DNA of 64,000 nucleotides. Source: Petunia secreta. Lineage: Eukaryota; Streptophyta; Magnoliopsida; Solanales; Solanaceae. Positions 49,960 through 60,337 of the stretch are shown here, one piece after another; position 1 is the stretch's first letter; each line of letters starts with the position of its first letter. The notes below the pieces were generated by a model. The model did not search any database. It was not told the DNA's origin and saw only the letters and a program-made list of their open reading frames with translations. The DNA is taken from positions 186,001-250,000 of the forward strand of contig JARKIP010000052.1 of assembly GCA_029990175.1 (NCBI GenBank), given 5' to 3'. The translations under genes and the position numbers were made by a program.

Positions 49960-51207
49960 CAAGAGAGGAAAAAGGAGAGGATTTGAGGAGTGATGTGAGT
50001 GGATTGTCACCACAAACTACACTTGACCATGAGGTAAATTTGAGAGAGGTGAGAGGTGAGGAAGGAAAAATTGAATGTGAGAGCACCCAATGTTCTCACC
50101 CTTCTTTATCTTCTACTTCTTCTTGTAAAAGTTCTTGTGTAGGTACATTTGAAGACAAGCCATTGGAGTCTCAACCATGTGCTTGGAAGGAAAGGCAAGA
50201 TGAGGAAAGTTCTCCATCTGAGCTTAATGAACGAGGAGTTGCGTATGACACTTCAAGCCTTGTGAGTGATCAAGGAAGTACTGCAAATGTAAGTGTTACT
50301 TAATCTTTTCATGAACCTACTAGCTACTTGTCTTGTGATGACTCATCACTAGTTGGTGTTTTAGATGCCTCTAATGAGTATACCACTAGTGAAGAGTCTA
50401 GTTGTCAACTTGATTATGCTTGTGAGGCACTAGTTGAGAGAAATGCTAAGCCACATCATGATGTGAGCTCATTGTTTTGTGAATCTCTCCCTAGTGTAGA
50501 TTTGATAGTTGTCAATGATTCTGACCTTTGCTATGATACACCACCAACCTTTGACAAAGGGAAAGATGAGATGGTAGATCATACTCTTATTGATATGCTT
50601 CTATGTGTCGTAGCGAGGATAGTTGTGACCTTGGGGAGTCTCTTGAGTGTGAAATGGATCAATTTGTTTTCGATGACTCCTCGAGTGTGGGTAAAGAACC
50701 TAGTCTTAATACCTTGCTTTTGTGTGACCATGAATTTGAGGTGCATGCTTTTATATTTCCATTGTTTGGAGATAATCTCATTGGTGGTAGCGAATTGTAT
50801 AGGACTAGGGTTGATAGTAAGATGGAACCTCCATGGTGTTGATAGTAAGATGGAACCTCCATGGTATGAAGGATTTGACTCCTTAGGTAACCCATTGTGT
50901 GAAAACTTGATTGAGGTAAATGACTTTTTGAGTGACCCTACTATTGCTTGTACGGGTTATGATGAAGAAGAGGTCATTATCAATACCTTCCTTGAGAGCT
51001 TGTCTTTTGAGAAGGGTGGCCTAAGTGATAAAATTGGAGGTGAAGAGGAATCCCTAGGTGTGAGTAAGTATGCTCTAAAGAAGGAGAGTGGAGTACTTGA
51101 TACCCCTTGTAGGTTGAGTTATTTGATTCACTACACTCCATTTGTTAATCACACCTCGAGGATAGATTGGTGTGTTGATCTTGAGCTTAAGGTTCAAGGA
51201 GATTTTG
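49960..51207 (+). pseudogene. Element B unrecognised frame where pol should be
   Basis: Continuation of B's gag-protease frame beyond C (same phase once C and its duplication are ignored), open except for TAA at 50301-50303, up to D's insertion at 51207. It is about 415 codons, acidic and Ser/Cys-rich at first (SLSSTSSCKSSC, YDTSSLVSDQGS, DDSSLVGVLDAS). Later it has hydrophobic stretches and a KMEPPW repeat (about 50823-50862, a short tandem duplication). There are no RT, RNase H, integrase, chromodomain or envelope-like motifs that I can name. It could be captured host sequence or a fast-evolving element gene; function unknown. Confidence 0.6.
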
Positions 51208-51930
51208 TGATGCAGCCCGAACACGTGCTGATCAAGTGTTCGATCCACCGAGGAGACCGATGACACGGAGTCAAGCCAAGCTGCTGCACAATGTGCACAT
51301 TCACTTACCCTGGCCGAAGGAAAACAATTGCTCCGAAGCTGAGTGGCCGGGCTCAAGAACCGAAGGCACTATCTTCAGATTTGAGCCCGAAGGCAAGGTG
51401 ATCGAGGACAATGAGCTCGAAGACAAGTGAGCATCCGAGGAAAATGAGTTCGAGCAAGCAACCACGCACCGAAGTCAAGGCTACCGAACACACATTTAGC
51501 TCAGCCCTACGTGGCTTGTTTTTATTAGTCACTTGTGACTATTTACTATTCAGCCTTTAGCATAGCCTATAGATACTCTATTTTACTTTATTGTAAAGGA
51601 TCCAGTTTTAGTTAATGAAGGACATAGCAAGTGCTATTGTGAGTCTCCGATGGAGCCGAACCCCGACGTGGGCTTTTAAAGAACTTGTGTCAACCGGTGT
51701 TATTCGTTTGAACAATTTCGTCTTGATCATTCAATTTGCAAGAAGCGGGTCTTTCTTGAGGATTGTTGAATAGTATAGGTGTGTCTTGATTTCCTTTCAA
51801 TCGAGCTTTGAGACAGGTTCCTCACTGTTATTTTGAATCGAAGCAAGATTTGTCTTGCTTCTATCTTTACTTTCTTGTTATTTGTCTTCCGCGTTCGTGT
51901 TTAGCATTTCCTTCGGGTTTGCTTGCACCA
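51208..51930 (+). repeat. 5' LTR of element D
   Basis: 723 bp, TGATGCAGCCCG to GCTTGCACCA. The TATA box seen in the 3' LTR is TATAGATA here (about 51569). Confidence 0.94.
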
Positions 51931-51933
51931 TCT

Positions 51934-51945
51934 TGGTATCAGAGC
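51934..51945 (+). promoter_or_regulatory. Primer binding site of element D (tRNA-iMet)
   Basis: TGGTATCAGAGC, three bases after the LTR. Confidence 0.9.
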
Positions 51946-53132
51946 AAGGTTTGAGTTTGTTCTTACAACCTCAAATCCTGTTCCTTTAAATCGTGCTTGT
52001 GTCTTCAGTTTCAGCTTTCTTCCATGTGTTTGATTGTTGTTGCTGAGCGTTTATAAAAAAAAAAAAGTAGAAAAACAAAAATTCAAAAATTGTGTTTGAT
52101 TGTTGGTTATTTGGATTAAACAACCATTGATTCTTGCTCACCATTGTTTCCTGATTCCAACAAGTACCCGACGTACCATTTTTGTGACTAGGGTTTCTTG
52201 GTGAAATTTTGGAATGCTTTGAGCTTTAATGGTGGATGAACTCGAACCCCATCGTGTTTGGTTGAAACCGATGAAGATTGGTGGTTCTTGAGTGATTTGG
52301 GTTTATTTTGTGCTTAAAGATTGAAGTTCTGAGTTTGAAGTTGTTGTCCGTACGCCGAAAAATTGTTACGATTTGTAACAGAGTACGACACGAAGGAGCT
52401 GAGATCTTAGCTCCAGAACTTCGACTGAACTTCCTCCGATGTTGTTGAAACCGGAGTTGAGGAAGCAACCCAGATTCTGTTTAAATCGTGGTCAGTGAAC
52501 CGAAGCTGATTTATCCGTACGCTGGAGCAAGTTTCACTGTTCCATTGAAGAAGAAAGGGGTAAAGTGTAAAGATCAAAACCCCAGGTGAAAAGTTGTCAG
52601 CTGAAAAGGGGAATTGGATAAGGTAAAACCCTATCCGTACCAAGGAGGCACCACTCTTGTACGGACAAGAGTTGGTGTGTTCGAAAAAGATTCCAAAAGG
52701 GAATCAAAGGGTAGATTCTCCTAGGTTTTCACTTTTCTTCTGTCCGAAATTCTAGTTAGTGGATCTTTTGAGTAATTGTCCTACTCGATGTCGTACTAAC
52801 TCATTTGAGCTTATAGGAACTCGTGCGTGGGTGACCGAAGTCCAACTTCGTAGAAATTTCTTTGACTTCCCAAAGCGCAAGAGTAAATAGCTGTCCGTTC
52901 CATTGAGTCAAATCAACTCACTACTCCCGAAGTAAGACATCGTAACTTGTCGAATTCGAAGGAAGTGAGAGAAGTTGATCAACCGATGAAGCCATTGGCT
53001 ACAAGTTCTTGAGTGACCAAAACCGAACCCATAAATTGAGTGGACCCGAGTGCCACCCATCAAAGGTGAGGGAGTGTGTGAGGTGATTTCTAACCTTAAC
53101 ATTTTGTTTGGTCTTTGATTTGTGCAGGAACC
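51946..53132 (+). other. Untranslated leader of element D
   Basis: About 1.19 kb without a supported gene. It ends in TTCTAACCTTAAC, a T-rich stretch and TTTGTGCAG five bases before the gag ATG, resembling a branch point and 3' splice site. Confidence 0.72.
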
Positions 53133-55922
53133 ATGGCTGGGAATGGAGGCGATGGCAAAGGCATTGAGAAGCCCGAAGTGATGTTAGCCGATCTCATGGC
53201 TGCGATACAAGGCATCAGTGCCGAAGTGAGAGGAGTGAGTGTTCGAGTAGCTCAACTCAAACAAGGAAGTGCGTCCGTGGCCATGAATGGGTCCGGCGCT
53301 GGAACTAGCCACTCCACTCCAATGAAACCTGAGCTGTATGCTGAGCTTGTTCGACAACATCAGTTGACGAGTGAAGCAATTCGAAGAGAACTCAACTTGG
53401 GCAATCCCTAAGCACAACCAAACTTGGGCAATCCCCAAGCTGGCTATCAAAACATTGGCATTCCCCGAGGAGAGAGGATACCACTTCCAAAGGCCCGAAG
53501 AGATCTTGGAGCCGTTGTCGAAGAGGATGATGAAGAGGAATTTACCGAGGACGAATATGAGAATGAGCCGCCGTTCGCTCAACGAAGGCAAGCTCACTGA
53601 GGTAGTGGAAATTACCGAGGTTGAGGCCGAGGCGCAAATGTTGAAAGAAATATTGAGCGTGAGGCTGATGATCGTTTTGCTGAGTATCCCGAACAGGTTT
53701 GTGGTGTTCGAGACTCAAACTTGAACAGTGTCAAGATCACTATTTCACCCTTTAAAGGAACTAGTGATCCAGATGAATATCTTGAATGGAAGCTTAAAAT
53801 GGAGCGCATCTTTGAAACCAATGAGATGGCTGAAGAGAGAAAAGTTGCCCATGCTATTGCTTCGTTCGAAGCTTATGCATCAACATGGTGGGAATCTGAC
53901 AAGAGGCATAGACGAAGAAATGACTATCCAGTAGTCAATACTTGGCCATAGTTGATGAGAGCAATGGATGCTAAATATTTGAGTGCCAAGTACAGGCAAA
54001 CTCAAATGCAAAAGCTCTATGAGCTAAAGCAAGGGTCCAAGTCAGTTCAAGAATATCATGATGAGTTCGAAAAGGTTCGATTGAACCTTGATCTGGCCGA
54101 GGACGAAGAACAAGCCATTATCCGGTTCAAAAATGGCTTGGCTCGGGATGTGTCATCTCAATTGAGGCTACACGCGTATCACACGTTGGAAGATCTGTTC
54201 GATGCTGCTACCGAAGCTGAAAAATTGGTGGAGGATGATAAGGCAAACCGGTATCGAGGAGTCACTGCTTCTACTCCCTTGAACCGAGGTAAAGAATGGA
54301 AGAGTCCAAACCAAGCAAGTGCCAACACTGTTCGAGAACCGAAGAGACCCTTCGAGAGGGGTGTGACCGTTGACCAATCAAGAGAAGTGGGAGGTAAAGT
54401 TCAACTCAACTCTCCTAGTGCTTCAAATATTCAGTGTCACAAATGCAAGGGTTATGGTCACATGGCAAAAGAGTGTCCAACTCGCAAAATTATGCTTCTG
54501 CTCGAAGATGGAACCGTCCATGAGCAAGCGAGTGACACCGAGGAGGAATTTATCGAGGAGATTGACCGAGCTGAAGGTGATGATGATCATGAGGCTACCG
54601 AAGTTGATCAGCCGGAAATGTTACTTGTGGTTCGAAGAAATTTGAGCTGCATGACTCTTGAAGAAGAGGACAACCAAAGAGAAAACCTCTTTCATACCCG
54701 ATGTCGAGTGAGGGGAAAGGTGTGTTCGATGATCATTGATTCTGGTAGTTGTACAAATGTGGTAAGCCAAACCTTGGTTTCACAAATGGGACTAACTACT
54801 TTGAAACACCCCCACCCTTACAAATTACAATGCCTGAATGGGTGTTGAGAATTGAGAGTTGTCAAACAAGTGTGGATCAAGTTTAGAATTGGCAAGTATC
54901 AAGATGAAATGATATTCGATGTGGTGCCGATGCAAGCTTGTCATTTGCTATTGGGTCGACCATGGCAATATGACCGAACAACTATTCACAATGGCAGATC
55001 CAACACTTACACTGTAAGGCTCGATGGGAAGAGTTTCATACTCAAACCCTCGTCTCCAAAACAAGTCACCGAGGACTATAAACGGATGAAAGAATTGAAA
55101 GAAGCGGCCAAAGCTAAGCTTCCGATGGGAGCAAAATTGGGGGCCGAAGAGACAAACTCACTGCCCGAAGTAAAAGGAATATGTGCAATCATGCAACCGG
55201 GTGAGTTTCTACGAGGCAATGACAACGGTCAGATGATGATTTGCCTCGTGCACAAGGGTATCTTTCTAAACTCTAATGATGATTTTTCTAATGATAACCC
55301 TTTGCCTAGTGCTGTACAAAGTATTTTGCAGGACTTCGGAGACATGTTCCCTGAAGAAATGCCAGGTGGATTACCTCTATTGAGAGGAATCGAGCACCAA
55401 ATTGACTTCGTACTGGGGTCACAAATCCCCAACAAACCTGCATACCGGTGTAATCTCGAAGACATCAAAGAGCTCCAACGGCAGGTTGATGAGTTGTTGA
55501 ACAAGGGCCTTATTCGAGAGAGCTTGAGTCCTTGTGCCGTTCCTGTTATACTTGTCCTAAAGAAAGATGGAACATGGCAAATGTGTGTTGATTGTCGAGC
55601 AGTCAACAAAATAACGGTAAAGTATCGTCATCCTATTCCTCGATTAGATGACATGCTAGACGAGTTAAGTGGTTCTTCATGCTTTACGATGATAGACCTC
55701 AGGTCCGGTTACCACCAGATCCGAATGAAACCCGGAGACGAGTGGAAAACCGCATTCAAGACCAAGTTCGGTCTCTATGAATGGTTGGTGATGCCTTTTG
55801 GCTTATCCAATGCACCGAGCACATTCATGCGACTGATGAACCATGTGCTCAAACCGTTCATAAATAAGTTTGTTGTCGTTTACTTCGATGACATACTTGT
55901 TTATAGTAAAACATGTGGATGA
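53133..55922 (+). pseudogene. Element D gag-protease-RT frame with five stops
   Basis: ATG at 53133 (MAGNGGDGKGIEKPEV) opens one frame to the middle of RT. Contents: LGNP repeat (about 53395-53445), gag core WWESDKRHRRRND (about 53890), knuckle CHKCKGYGHMAKEC (about 54440), protease SMIIDSGSC (about 54730), RT with CVDCRAVNKITVKYRHP, GYHQI and YFDDIL (about 55885). Stops: TAA 53409 (CAA in C), TGA 53598 and 53622 (CGA expected), TAG 53949 (CAG in C) and TGA 54846 (GGA in C). Four of five are one C-to-T change. A small indel at about 55911 ends the frame just after the RT active site. Confidence 0.9.
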
Positions 55923-58135
55923 ACATGTTGAACACCTAAGGCTGGTGCTTGATAAGCTGAGATAAGAGAAGTTATACGCTAACTTCAAGAAATGTGCCTT
56001 TTGTGTCGAACGTGTAGTCTTTCTAGGATTCGTTGTCAGTGCTAATGGTGTTGAAGTCGACAAGTCAAAAGTCGAAGCCATAAAAGATTGGCCAAATCCA
56101 ACCTCGGTATCACAAGTTCGTAGCTTCCATGGGTTAGCTAGCTTTTACCAAAGGTTTGTTTGTGATTTTAGCACCGTGGCAGCTCCTTTAACCGAGCTGG
56201 TAAAGAAAGACCATCCATTTGTGTGGGGAGAGTCCCAAGAGAGGGCTTTGGCAAAGCATTCGAAGTCGAGTGTGATGCATCTGGAGTTGGGATCGGAGGA
56301 GTGCTGATGCACGAATCGAAGCCGATCGCTTACTTTAGAGAAAAGCTTAAGGGTGCAACTTTGAATTACTCTACGTATGACAAAGAGTTGTATGCCCTCG
56401 TTCGAGCACTCGCCCATTGGCAGAATTATTTGTGGACTCGAGAGTTTGTGATCAAAAGTGATCATGAGTCCTTGAAGCATCTCCGAGGACAGGAGAAATT
56501 GAAGCAAAGACATGCCAAGTGGGTAGAATTCATTGAGAGCTTTGCCTATGTAATTCATTACAAAAAGGGTAAAGACAATGTTGTGGCCGATGCGCTATCA
56601 AGGAAATTTGCCTTAGCGACCACTCTCGCCTCTAGGCTCATGGTATTTGAAAGCATCAAGTCGATATACGAAGACGATCCCAAGCTGAAATGTGTTCGTG
56701 ACGCAATCTTGAGTGGCCGAAGGATTGAGAAATATCAATGGCATGATGGCTACCTCTTCAAGAATAGGATGGTTTGTGTGCCAATGTCATCGTGGAGAGA
56801 GCTCTTAGTTCGAGAAGCTCACTCTGGTGGACTGATGGGACACTTCGGTGTCGACAAAACTCTTGGTATCTTGACCGAGCAGTTCCATTGGCCCAAAATG
56901 CGACGAGATGTGGAAAAGCTTTGCAACGCTTGTCTCGTTTGCAAGAAAGCTAAATCGAAGTCCAACCCTCATGGTTTGTATACCCCGTTGTCTGTACCTG
57001 ATCGACCTTGGGTTGATATATCCATGGACTTTGTGCTAGGGTTACCGAGGTCGGGGGAAGGACATGATAGCATCTTCGTTGTTGTTGACCGTTTTTCAAA
57101 AATAGCTCACTTTATTCCTTGCAAAAAGTGTGATGATGCACAGCATGTAGCTACCTTGTTTATTGCTAATGTGTTGAAATTGCATGGTGTGCCTCGTACT
57201 ATTGTGAGTGATCGAGACTCAAAATTCTTGAGTCATTTTGGAAATGTTTGTGGGGTGCCCTCGGCACCAAGCTACTATTCTCGACGTCTCACCATCCTCA
57301 GACTGATGGACAGACCAAGGTAGTTAACCGAACCTTGGGATCTTTGCTTCGAGCAATGACCAAAGGCAAGGTTGGGAGCTGGGCTGATCGTTTGCCCATG
57401 ATGAAGTTTGCATACAATCGAACGGTGCATAGAATGATAAATATGACCCCGTTTGAATGTGTGTATGGTTTTAATCTTTTGATTGCACTTGATTTAACCC
57501 CATTGCCTCGAGATTCTGTTCTTGATTTTGAAGGTACTCGACGAGCTGCTGCTTTGATCGAATTGCATGCAAAGGTTAAGAAGAACCTCGAGGAAACTTA
57601 TGCAAAAGTTGTCTTAAAGAAAAACAAGGGGCGCAAAAAGCTGGAATTAAGGAAGGGAGATTGGGTTTGGGTTCACTTCCGAAAAGAACGCTTCCCGAAC
57701 CTGAGGAAAGGAAAGTTGGCTCCTCGAGGGGATGGTCCATTTCAAGTGTTGACAAAGATCAACAACAATGCTTACGTGATCGACCTCCCTGGTCAGTATA
57801 ACGTGTCCAACACCTTTAATGTTGCTGACTTAGTTCCTTGTGTTGTAGATCAAACTTTGGAGGATGAGGAGGGCTCGTTTTCGAGGACGAAATCTTCTCA
57901 ACAAGGGGAGGATGACGCAGCCCTAATACGTGCTGATCAAGTGTTCGATCCACCGAGGAGACCGATGACACGGAGTCAAGCCAAGCTGCAGCACGATGTG
58001 CACATTCACTTAGCCTGGCCGAAGGAAAACAATTGCTCCGAAGTTGAGTGGCTGGGCTCAAGAACCGCAGGCACTATCTTCAGATTTGAGCCCGAAGGCA
58101 AGGTGACCGAGGACAATGAGCTCGAAGAAAAGTGA
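55923..58135 (+). pseudogene. Element D pol 3' part: RT end, RNase H, integrase
   Basis: A TAA near 55962 breaks the RT tail (LREEKLYANF in A). About 60 bp are deleted at 56248, joining the RT end directly to VECDASGVGIGG of RNase H. RNase H and the integrase zinc region are open (56223-57323), and a one-base loss near 57237 shifts to the frame 57248-58135. Integrase catalytic D residues are present (VDISMDF, SDRDSKF), but the Glu is Lys (QTKVVNR, codon at 57317-57319), so this integrase would be inactive. The frame crosses into the 3' LTR and ends at 58133-58135, giving a PMTRSQAK-type tail. Confidence 0.9.
57903..57912 (+). promoter_or_regulatory. Polypurine tract of element D
   Basis: AAGGGGAGGA touching the 3' LTR. 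Confidence 0.87.
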
Positions 58136-58635
58136 GCGTCCGAGGACAATGAGTTCGAGCAAGCAACCACGCACCGAAGTCAAGGCTGCCGAACACACAT
58201 TTAGCTCAGCCCTGCGTGGCTTGTTTTTATTAGTCACTTGTGACTATTTACTATTCAGCCCTTAGCATAGCCTATAAATACTTTATTTTACTTCATTGTA
58301 AAGGATCCAGTTTTAGTTAATGAAAGACATAGCAAGTGCTATTGTGAGTCTCCGATGGAGCCGAACCCCGACGTGGGCTTTTAAAGAACTTGTGTCAACC
58401 GGTGTTATTCGTTTGAACAATTTCTTCTTGATCATTCAATTTGCAAGAAGCGGGTGTTTCTTGAGGATTGTTGCATAGTATAGGTGCGTCTTGATTTCCT
58501 TTCAATCGAGCTTTGAGGCAGGTTCCTCACTGTTCTTTTCAATCGAAGCAAGATTTGTCTTGCTTCTATCTTTACTTTCTTGTTATTTGTCTTCCGCGTT
58601 TGTGTTTAGCTTTTCCTTGGGGTTTGCTTGCACCA
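57913..58635 (+). repeat. 3' LTR of element D
   Basis: 723 bp. It starts TGACGCAGCC (one change from TGATGC). TATAAATA is at 58273-58280. The first 223 bp encode the polyprotein C terminus. Confidence 0.94.
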
Positions 58636-58640
58636 TTTTG

Positions 58641-59025
58641 GTAGCTTGATCTTGCATTTCCCATCTCCCCATGACATATTTGCTCATTATCTTGTTGAGT
58701 GCATGTTGATCTTTAACCAAGTACTTATTGTTCTCTTTTGAGACTTGATATTTGTGCTTATCATTGATGCTTGGTTATATCACAAGAGTGTGTTTTCTAC
58801 ACTTCTTGCAGTAACCTACTTTCAAAGTAGGAAATCTTGTGTTTGCTTGTCGTTGCTTATAGGTTCTAAGCTTCATGTTAAGGCAAGGGAGATCTTGGAA
58901 GAGACCTATGTCAAAGTGACGATCAAGAGTTACAAGGGAGAAGAGCTTTGGGCACCCCGAAGAGATGATGCCATGGACGTGAATGCTTTGATTTCGAGGA
59001 CGAAATCTTCTCAAGAAGGGGAGGA
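58641..59025 (+). pseudogene. Element B: end of internal region with integrase-tail relic
   Basis: The last 385 bp of B's internal part after D. The first 200 bp show nothing recognisable. From about 58870 a frame gives LHVKAREILEETYVKVTIKSYKG, a diverged version of the ELHAKVKKNLEEAYAKVA stretch at the integrase end of the other elements. DVNALISRTKSSQEGED follows, the shared tail running into the LTR. So B once had, or recombined with, a complete pol and keeps only its extreme 3' end. Confidence 0.7.
59016..59025 (+). promoter_or_regulatory. Polypurine tract of element B
   Basis: AAGGGGAGGA, identical to C, D, E and F. Confidence 0.85.
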
Positions 59026-59809
59026 TGATAAGATCCAAACGAGCCAAGACACTTTCCAACGTGTGCCGAGCTTAGAAGATACAAAGGACTTGAAGTCAAG
59101 AGCTTTGGAAGTGTTTCAGATGGCTTCAGCTCTAGGCCCCACACCTAAGGAGGAGGAGGGAGGCCCAGCACATCCAGGCGCCCCGCCTAGCCCAGGTGCC
59201 CCGCCTAGAGATCTCACTGAACAAGGATGCAAATTGCACAGGCACCCCGCCTAGCCAGGCCCCCGCCTAGCCAGGCGCCCCGCCTAGCTAGGCCCCCGCC
59301 TGCAGGAGGCCTCCTGCATCTAGGCGCCCCTCCCAGCCTCAGCACATTCCAGGCGCCCCTCTCAGCTTCAGGCGCCCCTCCCAGCTGCTGAACCTATGTT
59401 CTTTTACTATTTTGCCCTACGTGGCTTATTTGATGAACCTTATTAGTAAGGGTATTTTGGTCATTGTGTAAGCTTGGGAAACACTATAAAAACCCAAGCA
59501 TAGCTTATTTTACACTTATCTTGTTTAGATGAATGATTGAATATTGTGAAGAGTGTTACTCTTTGGGTTTATGAAAACCAACCTTGAGTTTGGGACTTGT
59601 TTACATCTAGTGGATTCTAGTTGCACAACAACCCCGCCCCGATCATTCTACTTGCGGGTCCCCGTTGGCTCGAGGGTAGTTGCCTAGCGTAGGTGTTCTT
59701 GGCCTTCTCTTGGGTTGTAACGGAACTAGTTCTCCGTTGCTACTTGAGATTAGTGATCGAGTTACGTCTCGTTCCTATCTTTTACTTTTTCCGCATTTGA
59801 TTCTTATCA
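59026..59809 (+). repeat. 3' LTR of element B
   Basis: 784 bp. It differs from the 5' LTR by about 25 substitutions by eye, plus an extra block of about 33 bp at roughly 59252-59290 made of further CCAGGCGCCCCGCCTAG-type units. Confidence 0.93.
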
Positions 59810-59814
59810 AAAAC

Positions 59815-60332
59815 ACCCCAAAAGTGGGTCTAAACAATAGAAGTAAGCTAGGGCTATAGTTGGAATTACACAACCAAATAGTAGGAAATTCGGATGATTG
59901 CTCAGCAAAAGGGGCGCCCCGTCCAAAATAGGAGGTGGTCCGCCTCTGCAAGGTGTGTTTGAGACACACAGTAAAGTGGGCAGTCTGCCTAGTACACAGG
60001 GGCGGTCTGCCCAGTGCAGATCCAGAGAACCCTCAATTTCACACTTAAACAAATTTTGGCTCTTTTCAACTAGGCGGTCCGCGCACTATGGGAGGCGGTC
60101 CGCCCCTTCCTGTGACTTATTGAAGGGCCTCAAAATGTGCCTCGGATGTCCCTCCTTGTGGCCAAGATGGTTCTCCTTCTATGGTGCTCCAATGCATGAT
60201 CTTCAAAGTGGTTCCGGAGCTCCCATCTTCCATGTCCACGCCTTGCCATACCAAGTGAATGTGAGAATCATGGAGTGCTTTGGCTTGACTCCTAGTAAAG
60301 GGTCTTGGCTTGGCTTGACTTGCATTGCATCA
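59815..60332 (-). repeat. 5' LTR of element E, part 2 (split by B)
   Basis: Continuation of the LTR from 38404 after B. It contains partly decayed AGGCGGTCCGCCT copies (about 59933-60105) and ends GCATTGCATCA followed by the CATCT duplication. Confidence 0.92.
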
Positions 60333-60337
60333 CATCT

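Larger units (their letters stand above)
51208..58635 (+). mobile_element. Ty3-type LTR element D, nested in B
   Basis: Complete 7428-bp plus-strand element with 723-bp LTRs (51208-51930 and 57913-58635) and exact duplication TTTTG at 51203-51207 and 58636-58640. Same family as C, opposite orientation. LTRs differ at about 30 of 723 sites by eye. Confidence 0.96.
38405..59809 (+). mobile_element. Element B: gag-protease LTR element without pol, nested in E
   Basis: Plus-strand element with LTRs 38405-39157 and 59026-59809 (TGATAAGATCC...TATCA) and exact duplication AAAAC at 38400-38404 and 59810-59814. C and D are inserted inside it; without them it is about 6.5 kb. It has a primer site, leader, gag, zinc knuckle, protease and polypurine tract. 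Between gag and the 3' LTR lie about 1.6 kb with no RT, RNase H or integrase core, only an unrecognised frame and a short relic of the integrase C terminus. It looks non-autonomous. Confidence 0.92.
23928..60332 (-). mobile_element. Ty3-type LTR element E (outermost of the nest)
   Basis: Minus-strand element bounded by TGATGCAAT...GCATCA ends and an exact 5-bp duplication CATCT at 23923-23927 and 60333-60337. It contains F (in RT) and B (in its 5' LTR). Removing these and their duplicated bases leaves about 7.49 kb, the same size as F, its relative. Its LTRs differ by about 25 sites in the first 345 bp by eye, the most diverged pair in the nest, as expected for the oldest insertion. Confidence 0.93.

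Noticed and set aside
57248..58135. Classical chromodomain at the end of D's integrase
   Set aside because: The tail after INNNAYVIDLPG lacks the aromatic-cage pattern of a chromodomain; only element G shows a chromodomain-like tail.
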